Positions 14,201 through 26,800 of a stretch of 64,000 bases of DNA are shown piece after piece (position 1 is the first letter of the stretch; the number at the start of each line of letters is the position of its first letter). The notes under the pieces are model-generated. The model was not told the DNA's origin. It saw only the letters and a list, made by a program, of their open reading frames with translations, and searched no databases. Position numbers and translations under genes: made by a program. Origin of the DNA: Malurus cyaneus samueli (taxonomy: Eukaryota; Chordata; Aves; Passeriformes; Maluridae); contig CM019217.1 of assembly GCA_009741485.1 (NCBI GenBank), positions 29,691,247 to 29,755,246 of the forward strand, given 5' to 3'.

Positions 14201-15446
14201 ATGTCTGCTTTTTTTTTTTTTTTCCATACTAACTCAGTAATTTAATTTTACATTAATTAGTTATAACTTAAAACAGTGAAATTCCCGAAGTCAAGACTGG
14301 GTTTGTCTGCAACAAGACATCAAGAACTTTTTGTTGGGAACACTTGATCTTCAGAAGAGAGGTACAACATTAGAAACACTGAGATATTCTGATCATTTAG
14401 CTGGCTCCCCCTTTCTGAAGTAGATCTTTCTGCTGGAATAGCTACATCAGCTGATTTTCTCGAATAATTCCATCTGTGTTTTTCCATTTGGATTTGTTTC
14501 CCTCCCTGTTCCTCTCAGGTTTTACTGTGACGCTTGGACAGCTTCAGAAGTTTTAAGTTTCCAATACTATTAGTTGCTTAAAGCTCAACTTGCCTTTACA
14601 TTTTCTCTGGATTACATTATTGATATGCATCAACTGCAGCAATCAGCCTGTTAAGTTTTATTTAGTGAATGAAAATTGATTAATATTTATCATTTTTATG
14701 TACTATTTCCATCTTCAGTAAAATTGTCTAAAACTTGTTATGCATTTTAAGAGCTGCCTTTAGTAGTTTTTAAAAGGCAAAGCACTGAGGCAACAAAAAT
14801 ATTAGAGGCAAATATCATTTTACTATTCATCTTGGTATAAAGGCAGAATTAATTTGTCCTGTTTGTTATTCCATGGGCAAGCTTACAATTTAAATCCCAA
14901 CAAGATATATCCATCATCTCTCTCTACCAAAAACTAAATCTGAGAATACCTGTCATAATTCCAGTGCAGAAAAAGAGCTAACGCATGGAAACAGAATCTA
15001 AACATAACAACAGTGAAGGAGGTTTGACTGTCTCACTCCAAGGCTCAATTCTCTGTTCCTTTCTGGAACAGAAAATATTTCACACCTTCTTGCAGCAGCC
15101 TATTTTCTGGTCGTACTTTCCAACCTGCTGCACATGTTTATCCCCCCAATGAAATCACTCATAATGCTTCTGTCTTCCTAGTAAAATGTTCTTTGTTCTG
15201 TCGAACTGTCTTCTGTTCCTTGCTGAGTGAGCATCAGCTGAATTCAGCTGGAGATAAGCATCAGCCAGTCTAGTATTCATGAAGACTGAGCAAACAAATG
15301 GATGTTCATTGGCAGTCATATTTCTAGATGTTTTTTAAAGCATGTCATTGCATTGCTTGCATAACAACTTTTCTTTCACTCCCCACATTCCTCAGGTTTT
15401 AAATGTATGAATGCATTAATTAAGGATTAATTAATTAAGAATAAAA

Positions 15447-15447
<1 letters not shown>
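14201..15447. other. AT-rich noncoding DNA
   Basis: Nothing recognisable is present apart from a T run at about 14209-14223 and an AT-rich palindromic patch (attaattaagg / ggattaattaatt) just before the CA repeat at about 15414-15440. Confidence 0.6.

Positions 15448-15484
<37 letters not shown>
15448..15484. repeat. (CA)n microsatellite
   Basis: This is an uninterrupted run of about 18 CA/AC dinucleotides (37 bp), followed by an A-rich tract with short CAAA and CCAAA words to about 15527. Uninterrupted runs of this length are usually length-polymorphic. Confidence 0.95.
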
Positions 15485-15485
<1 letters not shown>

Positions 15486-17931
15486 GAAAATAAAACCAAA
15501 CCAAAAAACCAAACAAACAAAAAAAAATACCCCAAAGACCACCAACAGATGAGGAAAACTGACCAGACTGGCAAAGCAGTGACATGCCCGCTTTATGTTT
15601 TGTGCTCCTTTTTGAAACAAGTGTTCTGTTTTATCTGGTGATCTGTATTTTGGGCAGCAGAGGGAGTCTTGTATTCAATGGAGCCACATTCAGTCCCACT
15701 CATTTACTCTTGAGGCTGATATTTGGGGGATAAGTGATTTAAAGGTCAAGGCCAGAAAACCCAAAAAAAAAAAATTATCAAGCAGAATGTTTGCTCTTTC
15801 TTCTTTTTCAGAAGGGATGGAGAACTAAGATCTTTTGCCATCTAATTGTCACTAATGTTTTCTTCTAAAAAGAAGAAAAATGTTAATCCACACTTATCTT
15901 TCCTCATCTCAGCATTGGTTTGCAAAGGCCTTGAATGTTTTCAACAAGAGGTAGTAAAGATTTGGCTGCAGAAGACAGGATTTCTTTTTTTTTTTTTTTT
16001 CCCAGGACATGAAACAGCAAGTCTTGCGAATAATGGCTATTTACCCCCAACTCTTTGCACTGTTGCCTCCATCTATGTAATGTTGCCATTAGCATTGAGA
16101 GAGCCATTGTTCATTGTAAGGAAATATAAAAGAACATCATTATAAGTTCAGATTTCTACAGTGGCTTTCTGGATGGGTTTTTGATCAATGCAGAAGGACT
16201 GCCTGAAAAGAGAAACATTCTCCAAGAGAGTGTATTACACAGAAAGAGAATGCCCTGACACTGAAAGGAACCGGGAAAAAACCATACCTACCGGTGGGCC
16301 AGACAAAGGGCACAGGTCGAGGCCTTTTCTTTCAAAGCACTGATTAATGTGAGGTCCTGTTACCTGCCATAATCATTGTTTTGTTGTGAGTGAAAGGTTT
16401 CCTGCATTCCTAATTTGTCTTAGGGACGGTAAAAGAAAAAAAACTGTCTACCTCAGTCCAAGGGTGAGACAGTTTCATTTTGCCTTCAGTTCAAAGTGAT
16501 GAATACAAAGGCTGCAGGTTGTAGTACAAATGTTAACCGAGTGATTTCCTTGACAAGCAGCCCCTGTGGCTCACATCACTCAACTATTTACTATTTAGTT
16601 TGATAAGAAGGGGAATTAAGGTTGTTTCTTAAATAAAAAAATATTATAGTGGCAAAGTTAGCAAGAACTGTTACATTCCATCACAGCAAAACCTCCATTT
16701 ATATGCACATGTATAGTCTCACATTAAGGAGAAGCTAGATTGATCTTTGCACAAATTAGGGCTCTCTACTTGATTTTTTATTGTGAGAAATGAAACATGC
16801 TTGCAATCCCTGCTCTCTTAAAATTAATAAACTAGGTATGTAGGGGTCCTGACGCTGGTGGGGGCTGATAAATTCTATTTCCACTTGATTAAAATGGGAC
16901 TTACAGACATTTGAGGCAGGAGGGGAGCTCTGTTTGATGATAGAATAGCAAAAGGGAACCTGGGGCAGGCAGACAGCTAGGACTCAGTCAGGTGCCTCAG
17001 CTAATATAGAATGAACACACGTTAAGAACCACAAGATATAGAAAGCAAAATACAGCAAAAGACTCCACTAGCTGCAGTTGGGGACAGAGTAAAATCACAG
17101 TGCTCAAATTTTGTTTGCGTCAATAGGAAAAGGGAAAAGTTTAACTACTTTTCATACAAGAAGTCACTGACACTAGGGATGTGTCCTGTCTAAGGTAGAA
17201 AACTTTGGAGCTAACACCACCTGCAATATAGTGACTTTCTCCATTATCAACAAACATTTTTCCCAAAACTTTAATTAGATTTAATACAAGTATGTTGTCC
17301 CTTGCTCCTTAACCTCTTAATTTCTTCAGACTCTGTTCAAAAATGAGAGTCCTGCTTTTATTTTATTTTGTCAGAATATTCTGTCAACCACCAAAATGCT
17401 GGAATTTGGAGATGGTACAAAATTATTTATTTGTGGGCTGTTTTGAAGCATGAAAGTTATATTACTCATAAAGGATGTACAATATGTGCGACCTGATATA
17501 GGCATACAACAAAACAACTAGTTTTCTAAAAAGTATTTTAGTTTAACACTACAGGAAGAGTCAAGAAGGAATACTCTCTTGGATGTAGTTCACAGGCTAT
17601 GAGACGATAAATTCCTGAAACAGGTATTGCCAGGGCTAAAGAAAAAATGTGAAAGTCCCATCACAAATACATGGAAGGCAAAAGTAACAGAAACATTCTT
17701 CCCTGCTGTTAATTCTCCTAGCAAAAGCCATAAACATCATTATTAACTGGAAAAGAATATAACATTTTGTCTGTGAACTAGCAAGCCAGGCAGAATTCAA
17801 GTTAGGAGAATTGAAACTAAAAAACAGAGTCCAGCATGTTTTGTCTTTTAGTGTCGACTTCAGCCGCATTCCTTGAGCAGGGATTTTCCAGCCATTCTGC
17901 ACTTCTGACAGTAGGCACTACTAATCAAAAA
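15485..17931. other. Noncoding DNA, no gene seen
   Basis: There is no supported coding or RNA gene. Simple tracts include an A run at about 15761-15772 and a T run at about 15985-16000. Open frames are under 100 codons and are partly made by the homopolymers. Confidence 0.6.
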
Positions 17932-18386
17932 ATAAACAAGCTCTCTAGTTAATAGCAGTGGTTAAATACCAAAACTCAGTAACCCCAGTACCAAGTACAA
18001 GGTATTTTGTATACTAAAGACAATCCCTGCTCACCTAATATCTCTACCCTACAGTAGGGTTACTGACCGTTTATTGATCTAATAAATCGGGTGAAGTATT
18101 GCTGATATTTTATGCAATACTTTAACTTTTCTCAATGGCCCTTTTAAACTAGCTTGTAGAGTGTGGACAGCCATTCTTAAGTCTGAAATGAGCTTTTAAA
18201 CCAAAATGAGATTTAAAAAATACTAAACATGGCCTTGTACAACTCAATTGGCCACCATTTGATGCTTTGGACATTCCACAAACAGTGGGGCTAACAGTGA
18301 CATGTAGTAAAGATTAAATAATTTGGTAAATAAGTTTAAATAAGTTTGGTATTTAACCACTACTATTAACTAGAGAGCTTGTTTAT
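17932..18386. repeat. Segment bounded by 42-bp inverted repeats
   Basis: The arm at 17932-17973 is the reverse complement of 18345-18386 with a single mismatch (41 of 42). The arms enclose a 371-bp spacer. Inside the spacer lie two perfect hairpins: 18046-18060 (7-bp arms, 1-nt loop) and 18094-18122 (9-bp arms, 11-nt loop). A 6-bp-arm hairpin, tttatt/aataaa, sits between them near 18070-18086. The layout resembles a foldback or non-autonomous DNA transposon, but I see no convincing target-site duplication and no transposase. A local inverted duplication is the main alternative. Confidence 0.6.
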
Positions 18387-21300
18387 GTAATTTTGTCATA
18401 TTACATTCTTTAGAACATTTGAGAAAATGCCCCCTTGCAGGTTGTATACTTTCATAAAACTTCACTTATGTCAGTTAAAGCCAACTAATCATGACAACAT
18501 AACACTGCTTTTCTCTTTGCCCCCTCTCTCTCCACACACACACCTAAATGCATTTAAAGTCAACTACATGTCTTTGTCATACTTAAAATTTTCTCACACA
18601 GATGGTATTTTGTTCAGACATTTTATCACCTATTAACTTTATCACAAATGCGCAACTTGCATGGAAGCTCCCCTAATGTCATGCAAATCTCTCTAGTAAT
18701 CTCAAAGAAAATTTACCCACCCTTTGACCTCTTAGAAGACCAGAAAAATCATTTGGATCATCCACAGCACATGCTTGGTAACACTTAGCTGCTACAGGCA
18801 GGCCCAGAAAGCTGTGCAAGAGAGCTAAATTAGCCAGCTTGTATATAACAAAGCAGCATTGAATCAGACAGGTATCCCATTCTTGCTGACTGTGAAATAG
18901 AGACAAATGAAAAATAAAGGGAAGTGAAACAGATTTCTACTCTGTACTGAACAAGGTAAAGGTCCTGATAGGAGTTACCCCACGTTGTCAGTAGGAAACA
19001 TATTTTGAGTTTTCTTTTTCTGCATCTCACAGTTGTGATCTCAACAGAATCTTGCAATTCTAACACTCTTTTTTTTAAATCAATTACATGCTTAGGCAGG
19101 GCTGCACTATGTTAGAAAAGGATTGCCTGTGCAAACTAACTTTACTGACACAGCATAGAAGACACAGAACTTTATTTAATGCATCCTGTAAGATACATAA
19201 TTGTTTCTTGATTTTAAGTTTTTGCCTGAACTTTATATTTGATCAATTGAATTATTTTCTAATAAGACCACATGCTGCTTTTAGATAAACCAATTTAATT
19301 TACTGATTTACACTAACCTGCAGTAAGGTATTGCATAGGAAAACAGATATATTCCCATGACATAGTAGGTCTGTTGTATCCTTGACTAGTCCTGATGCAA
19401 GACATTTCCTCATGATGTGTAGACAGCTCCAGACTTTTAAGGGGAAGACACCCTTCAACAAGGCCAGATCGAGTCACAAGAATGTGACTACAGCTATCTG
19501 CAAACCTAAATACTATTTTCTATCCTTTCATTTTTACTGAAGCTTTGAAGTAAATACAAAAAGAGCCAGAACCGAGCAAATTAGCTGAGGACTGAAATAT
19601 TTTTGACATAAGTCTCAAATGCAATTCAAGTCTTTTATACTTGTTCTTCGTTGTTCTAGTTTTGTTTCATCTCAGAATGTGAGTGATGGCAGTGATGATG
19701 GAAAGATTGGACAGCTGGCCTCAATTCCCCACGTTGGACACAGATAGAAACACTGTGAGCTGCCCTCTTTCAGGAGGCTCAGAGCCTGTGCAGCAGAAAC
19801 ATTTAACTATTTCTTTCTGAAGGAACTGAGCAACAGGAAGGATCCATTTCACATCCACTACTTCAGCAGGTTCTGTATGCTAAAAGATTTCCTCTCTAAG
19901 TGAAAAGGCTGTAATTTCAAACCAAATTGCAAGTAATGTGCTGAATTTGTTGTGCCATCATGAAAAATTCCCAAATCTCCTTACTGCCTGATGTCCCAGC
20001 AAAAAGTTGCTGAGCAATCTCTACTTTGACCCATTCACCAAACATGGGAAGAAGGTTGTATTTTAAAAATTGTGCACTAAGTCTAGGACAATGAAATTCG
20101 CAATGAAAGTGACTTAGAAGTCAAAGCAATTACCTATTCCAAGTATCATCCTCTAGAAAAACAACTTTTAATGAATTCTGTCCCTCTCTATCCAAATAAT
20201 AGTTGCCCCTAATAATCTACTTTACCCGTCTGTGTTGTGCTTCAATTGCCATCCACTGTATATCCTATGGCATAAGAATAAGGACTCCATCACAATACAA
20301 AAGGATTGGAACCAAGACTGAACTCTCCTATTTTCTTCCTCAGCACCTTTAAAATATGTAGAGTAAGATAACTGCTCAAGAAATCAATTTATATGTCCCC
20401 ATTGTCATCGGAGAGGTAACTACAGGTTTCATTTTCATCACTTACAGCTTGAAGTAGATAAGAGAGCCTATCTACACTCCTGCTGGCACAGGCAAAATAG
20501 GGGAATTCACAGGTTTTGAGGCATACTGCCCTTTATCTCTATTGAGGGGCTTCTATGCTGAAAATTTATTAGATTTTTTCTATAAAGCTTTGACTTACTT
20601 ATTTAAACCATCACAGCACTAAGGCTGCTAATATCACCTACAAAATGTGAGCAAATACAATACATGTCGAATGGGTAAGGGCTTGTTTCTACAACACTCT
20701 TACTTGGTAATTATGCAATCTTCTGGAATAATAAGATATAATATTAACTACATTATTGTATGCCATGCTAGATAGAAGAATGGAGCTGTTCCACAAGATA
20801 ATGTCACTGAAGAAAGCAGGACAGAGCCCTCTCTGTCAGGATGTAGTCCCAGGACCTGAGTAGGGCAGGGATTATAACCATCAAACACAGGCAAGGTGAC
20901 AAGTCAGGCCTGAGATCAGACCAGAAAGACCATTCAGGACTAACAGGGACAAGAGAAAAGACAAATCTGCCCATGGCTGTGTTCAGGCAAGGGCTAAAAG
21001 CCCAAACCCCTAGTTCATGGGTTCAGGTTGGGGCTCGGCTGTGTTGTTTAGGTCTGTACTCCTAAAAATCAATGATATTAATTAGAGCACTGTTACACTA
21101 TTACTTAATCCCCCATAAAAGGCCAAAATATTTCAGAGGCAAAAAAGGCAGATAAGAGATGTTAAGTATTCTCAAAAAAACAAAATACCAGCACCATCAT
21201 CACCTCCTTTTCTTATTCAAGCAATATTGGATAATAGGAATTCTCAAAAAAAAAGTCAACAACTATTCAGATCTTCTTCTGCCTCCCATGTTTAGTGTGG

Positions 21301-22239
21301 CTTCTGAAACCAAAAAGGCAGATGTATTGTAGTCAGTCTCAGTAAGCTAGCAAACAACATCCAGAGCATGAGAACAGATACCATATAAGGCAGCACTGAC
21401 AGACAGAAATTTAAAAGGAAAGAGGATAAAAATCATGACAACTCACAGAGGCCTCTTGCACAGCTGGCATCTAAGAGCCAGACTCAAACTTCGATAGAGT
21501 AAAGAATGCAATCCAAATTCTTTAATTTCACTGTGATGCCAACACCTGATAGGGTATCTTTCAGAGACTGTGATCAGTTCTTTTATTCTTGCAGCATATT
21601 AATCTTAATTCAGAAAAAGTGTGACTTTTAGTTTTTTTAAAAAAAATCTATGTCAACAGTTTAACACTTGCATGCTATCAACAAAATACCAGTAATTTCA
21701 TGTGGGAAGAATCTATGTGCATAGTGTTCTTATTCCTTTTGAATTGCCATCACATCTGTGAGTTCCTAGACAGTTGTACACTAGTAATAATTCACAAAAA
21801 GAGTATGTCAATTTAGAAAAAAATAAAAAAATAAGAAAGCCCTGCTCCAAGGAAGGTAGTCTCTGTCAAAATGTAGGGACAGCAGATGGGTAAGGTGCCA
21901 GATTAGAGGACAGCACTGCCCCAGGAAATGAAAGAACTTTATCACTTGAAGCAGAATAAGAGATTTAAAGGCAAAAGAAGTCATGTATTGCTTGTGCCAG
22001 ATTCCCTGTGATATCCAACTTTTATTTTATTTTACTTGTGTAAATCATAATATTATTAGCTAAGTGGTAATCTCTTCATAGTCTGTTGTTTCTAATTGGG
22101 GTTTCCACTGCAAACTATTAAAGCAGACTGCTCTATTAATAATTTTTATAACATTTGCATTTAAAGCTCCCCAAGGTGTCAGAGAACTTTACCAAATTAA
22201 ATTAAGCTTACCTGTAATATCTGAAGCATATGAACATTA
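18387..22239. other. Noncoding DNA, no gene seen
   Basis: There is no supported gene. The stretch around 20790-21060 is somewhat richer in GC but holds no element I recognise. A runs occur near 21172-21181, 21246-21255 and 21638-21648. Confidence 0.6.
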
Positions 22240-22870
22240 AATCATAGAGTCACAGGATGGCTGGGTTGGAAGGTACATTTAAATGTCCTTTAGTCCAACC
22301 AACCCCCTGCAATGACCAGGGGCATCTCCAACTAAATCAGGCTGTTCAGAACCTTATCCAAGCTGACCTTGAATCCTTCCAAGTGCACAGTGTCTCTGGG
22401 CAACCTATCCCACTGCTTCATCACTCTCACCATAGAAAACTTCCACATATCCAGTCTGATCATCCCTCTTTTAGCTTAGAATCATCACCCCTTGCTCTAA
22501 TGCAACAGGCCATGCTAAAATTGTTTCTTATAGACTCCATTGAGCATTAAAAGACCACAATCAGTTCTCCCCAGAACGTTCTCTTCTCCAGGCTGAACAA
22601 TCCCAGCACTCTCAGCCTGATTTCATGGGAGAAGTTCTCCAGCCCCCTGGTCATTTCATGGCCTCCCTCTGGACCCACCAGAGCCAGACACAGCACTCCA
22701 GGATTATTGCAGAGTAGAGAGGGAAATTCTCCTCTCAACCTGCTGGTTTTTGATGCAGCTCAAGGTACCGCTGGCTTTCTAGGCTGTGAGTGCACACAAC
22801 CTGCTCATGTCCAGTTTTTCATCCACCAATGGCCTCAAGTGCTTCTCCACACAGCCCCTCACAATACTAA
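22240..22870 (-). mobile_element. CR1 LINE 3' fragment
   Basis: On the plus strand this reads as the reverse complement of an avian CR1 3' region. It begins with degenerate copies of the CR1 terminal octamer (atcatagagtcacagg). It then carries gggttggaagg, the 'ctccaggctgaacaatccc' block near 22590 and the 'ctggctttctaggctgtgag' block near 22770. CR1 is a non-LTR retrotransposon that copies through reverse transcription. This copy is 5'-truncated, as nearly all are, and holds only the end of the reverse-transcriptase ORF and the 3' UTR. It is diverged and contains stops, so it is inactive. Small open frames across it (for example 22257-22550) are not genes. Confidence 0.9.
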
Positions 22871-23598
22871 TTTGCTGTGCTATACTATGGAAATCGGAAA
22901 GCAAACTTCCTAATTTTTGATTCTGGGATCTCAATTCCAATGTAGGCAATTGTGAACAGGCAGGACTTGGAAAAAGGAATAGGACAAATAATGTAACTTC
23001 TGTTTGAAATCTGGAACTGATTGTTCAGCTGACAATATTAGATGCTGTTTTCTCCATTGTATTCATGAAGAACCATGGCTGGATAACACAACTTAGTTCC
23101 TTACATAGCAAGAAAAGGCCTTTAGGTATGATTTTTTTCATTTTTCCTATAGAAAATTCTGCTATATCTTCTAGAGGATTGTGGATATTTTCATTCCCAG
23201 ACATTGTATCTCCGTTTTCTGTTAAAGCCTCAGCAAGAGAAAAAAGGCAACTCATTTGTATTGGATCCAACTGACCACAGTAAAATGGACTTTCAAATAT
23301 GGCAATGAAAAACAGTGACACAAAAGCCCTTTCTAGAGATGTGGAAGTCTCAGCAGCTAGGGGCCAGATTTCCAAAATAAGTTATCCTTCAAAACCAGGT
23401 AAGTAGATTTTTTCTTGTGAGAAGCCATACACAACAGAGAAAAAATTAAAAAGAAAGGCAACAAAAGGATGAGACTTACTGTTACCATGTTGTGGGAAAC
23501 AGAAATACTTTGTTGATTTCAGAAAGGCAGGTGGCCAGAACATTCAGATGAAGACTTGGCTAAGTCTGCTTTTTTAACTCAAGAACATTGCTTCACCA
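22871..23598. other. Noncoding DNA between CR1 and LTR fragments
   Basis: No gene is seen. A 116-codon open frame on the minus strand (23025-23375) overlaps a 69-codon frame on the plus strand (23065-23274). Neither resembles a known domain, and I treat both as chance. Confidence 0.55.
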
Positions 23599-23829
23599 TG
23601 TCCTGGTTTTGGCAGGGGTTGAGTTAATTTTCTTTCTAGTAGTTGGCAAAGGGCAGTGTTTTGGGTTTAGGATGAGAAAATATTGATAACATTGATGTTT
23701 CAGTTGTTGGCAAGTAGTGATTATACAAGTCAAGGACTTGTAAGTGCCTCATGCACTGAGGTGCACAAGAAGCCATGAAGTAGCATAGTCAGGACAGCTG
23801 ACCCCAAATTGTCCAAAGGGATTTTCCAG
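23599..23829 (+). mobile_element. Truncated LTR of an avian endogenous retrovirus
   Basis: The segment starts TGTCCTGGTTTTGGC and continues with gagttaattttctttctagt, gatgtttcagttgttgg, aagtcaaggactt, gtgcacaagaag and gacagctgacccc. This is the word order of a common bird LTR family that I recognise from memory. The match fades after 'aaagggattttcca' near 23829, so the 3' half of the LTR is missing or too diverged to see. No retroviral genes lie beside it. The exact family name needs a repeat-library search. Confidence 0.75.
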
Positions 23830-26800
23830 AGAGCAGAACAGAATGGACGGTGATTCACAAATGAGGAGTATTTGTAACTGCTCAGGATGGAGAGCAAATA
23901 AATAACTTTAAGGGGCTTAAACACAGACCTCACTCTCTTTTCTTCACCTCCCCCAATGTCTCTGTGCATTTCTTCAAATCCAATCCCATCCAGCAGAGGC
24001 AGAAACCACAAGCAACCTTGTGAACCCTCTTGTCTTTGCCACAACTCCTCTGTGACAATGCCTATACCCAGAAGAATGTCACACAGAGAATATAATCTGG
24101 GCACAAAGGCAGAAAGAGAAGAAATAACATCTACATGCTATGGCAGCTTAGGGCATATACCTAGGACTTTCATAAGAAACTTAAAATCAAAGCTAAACAC
24201 TGTCGAAGGAGCTCCTGTCATTCAATGAAACAAAGCAGTTAATTTATGCCACAAATTCTTGCTGAATATTGATTTACCGAATTGGCAGCACAATGGGTTC
24301 ACCAATATTTGGCAAGCCACTTATTTAATGTACTTAGCAGGATAAAGAAAAATACAGGCTTATTATTCAGTTTCTGCAAAAAACAGAGCACAGCCAGGTC
24401 CAAAACATTTCTCCATATTGAGCGGTCTTAAATCTTTTATTTTAAAACTAGCAAATTTTAAGTTCAAATGCATTTTTAAAGAGATCATATGTGGAATATA
24501 AAAACTATTGAAGAATGTTGTTAGTGATCTATGAATTTTGGATTTATTCTAGACAGCTGTAACTGCTCTTAGTTCAGAGACATTTTGTATGAAATAAAAT
24601 ATTTCACTTAGAGATGACCTATTCTTAAAGGTTTGTAACAATAGATAGCACTATAATACTAAATTCAGAAACTTTTCTATCAATTTTTAATGCCACATGG
24701 GCATTGAAAATAACTGTTAACAGTCATCTCAAGCTAATTTCTTTCTTCTGTTTTTAACATCCACATTTTCTTCAGCTAGCATTTTAGCAGAGACTAATCA
24801 CTGCCAACACTGTATTTCCTTTCTCTTTCAGTTGAAACTTTCTGGCAACAAACTCAATGTCTTCCCTTTTTTTTTCTTTTCTTTGCTTGTGCACAAGCTC
24901 TCATCCCCTCAAGCATTAAGTTATCTTAGATGCCTACTTTTGATAACTTGATTTCACTTTCTAACTTTTTTTTGCCATGCCAGATTACTCCTAATATTCA
25001 GTGTTGCTTGTTGTGATACATCTAGTAACAAAATATTTAGCTAAAACAGACTAATAAATGCTACATTGCTGACCTAACACAATTTTTTAATTTTGCATGT
25101 TTACTGAGGGCTTGCAGTAGAGGAATATAGAAAATACAGGTAGATCTTCATTCACTTGTGAGAAGCACTTAGCATTTCTTATGGAATTGTACTATATAAA
25201 TCAGATTTGCCTTTTATCAGTTAAGGCTCATCTGTTTCATACTTTCTATGCCACATGTTGTCAAATATGCATCTAGTGCTAAAGCTGGCCAAAAGGGTAA
25301 AAAAAAATTAAACAGATAATTTGCTGTGACCAGAGGGAATAGTTCAGGCTTTTTTCTATATTCTCCATGCATTCTCTTTTTTCTGGTCATGTTATAACAT
25401 TTTTGTTTGTGTAGTCTGCCACACTATTAAAGCTAAAATGATGAAGTTGCTAGCATGATAAAGCTGAATTGTAACCTATAGTCTTTTCCTCAATTACTTG
25501 AAAGATGATGTTTATAAAATAGATTTACACTTGCTAAATTATATATTTTATAGGGTGTGCCGTAAAACAGATGGGTGTGACTGGCACAGTTACAATTAGT
25601 GACAGTGAAGCACATGGTAAATCACTCAAACAGTGGCAACTCAAAACAGTCAATTCAATTAACCAGGGCCCTGTTAAACCTTTTCAGGCTCAAATTAGTA
25701 TTGCTAGCACTGCCATTAGCATTTGCAGCTAAATGCCAGATCTGCTGTTACGTTTTCACGCCCTTGAAAGTAAAACATCATCTAAGGCCAACGCTCTGAT
25801 TGTAAATTTAAACATTGAAGGATTTGCTCAATTAGTACCTCTAACTTAACAAGCATCTCTTCAAGCTCTGTCCTGAATTTAGGGACCTCCAACTGCAGGC
25901 TGCTGTTGAATTCTACATGTTTAAAACACAGGCTTGGCAATTGGCTCTATTTTAGTGAATATCCTTCATTTGAAACCTGATATTTACTGAATAAGAATTT
26001 ACTTTGAATAGCTCAGTCATGCAACTACTTTTCCTGTTACTTGTCATTCAGCTCTGGCAGCCTTGTCTCAGCCTGTGACCAGAGGGCAGAGAATGTCTTC
26101 TGCACTGTCCATGGGTGCACATTTCTGCTGCTGCCTTTGTGACATTGCATAAACAACCAGGTAATTTGTGTCATCTCACTGATTCACATGAAAATTAACC
26201 TGGCAACAACAATGACAACAAAAAAAAAAAAAAAAAAAAAAATAGGCATGAGGCATCCTCTAAGTGCAAGTAGGCTGTGACAGGCATGTGTAGCTTGAAG
26301 TAGGGAAACAGCAGGATGATTCATCTCAAGGGTGGACTGAAATGTGCCACCTGAAGCTGTATCTCAATATATAGATGTACATGTAAGATGTTAACACCAG
26401 CAATGACCTCTGAACTTAAGCTCCATCCTATCCTTTTACATCTCTGTCCTATTGCTTATTCAAACATGCAATAATCATTGCTAAAATTTACTTGGATCAT
26501 AGGTATTAAAAATTAACAATGGATTTCTTCAAAAATGCAATCTGAATTGCTAATTTCAAAAAAGTTCTAAAAATGTTACACTTATATTTGAAGCATGTAG
26601 AAATATAGAACATGTAGAAATTTCAAATAGAACCTGGAAGATCTGTGTGCTTTTCAAATTTCTAGCTGCACTTCTGAAGAAAAGCAAGAAGCAAAAGCTT
26701 TGATAACTGTGTTAAACTGGACTTATATCATGAAAAGTACTGCCTCATATTACAGGGTGAGTGTTATATTGAAAAGTAAATTCCCTCCTTATAAAACACA

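Noticed and set aside
20980..21050. Possible tRNA-like or SINE promoter (gggttcaggttgggg resembles a B box)
   Set aside because: No acceptable A box at the right distance, no cloverleaf pairing and no poly-A tail.
20830..21890. Apparent similarity between about 20835 and 21858 (ctctgtca..atgtag)
   Set aside because: Only a few short words match and the alignment breaks at once; likely coincidence.
22257..22550. 97-codon plus-strand ORF
   Set aside because: It lies wholly within the CR1 fragment, on the strand opposite to the element's sense.
23025..23375. 116-codon minus-strand ORF
   Set aside because: No recognisable motif, overlapped by an open frame on the other strand, and located between transposon fragments.
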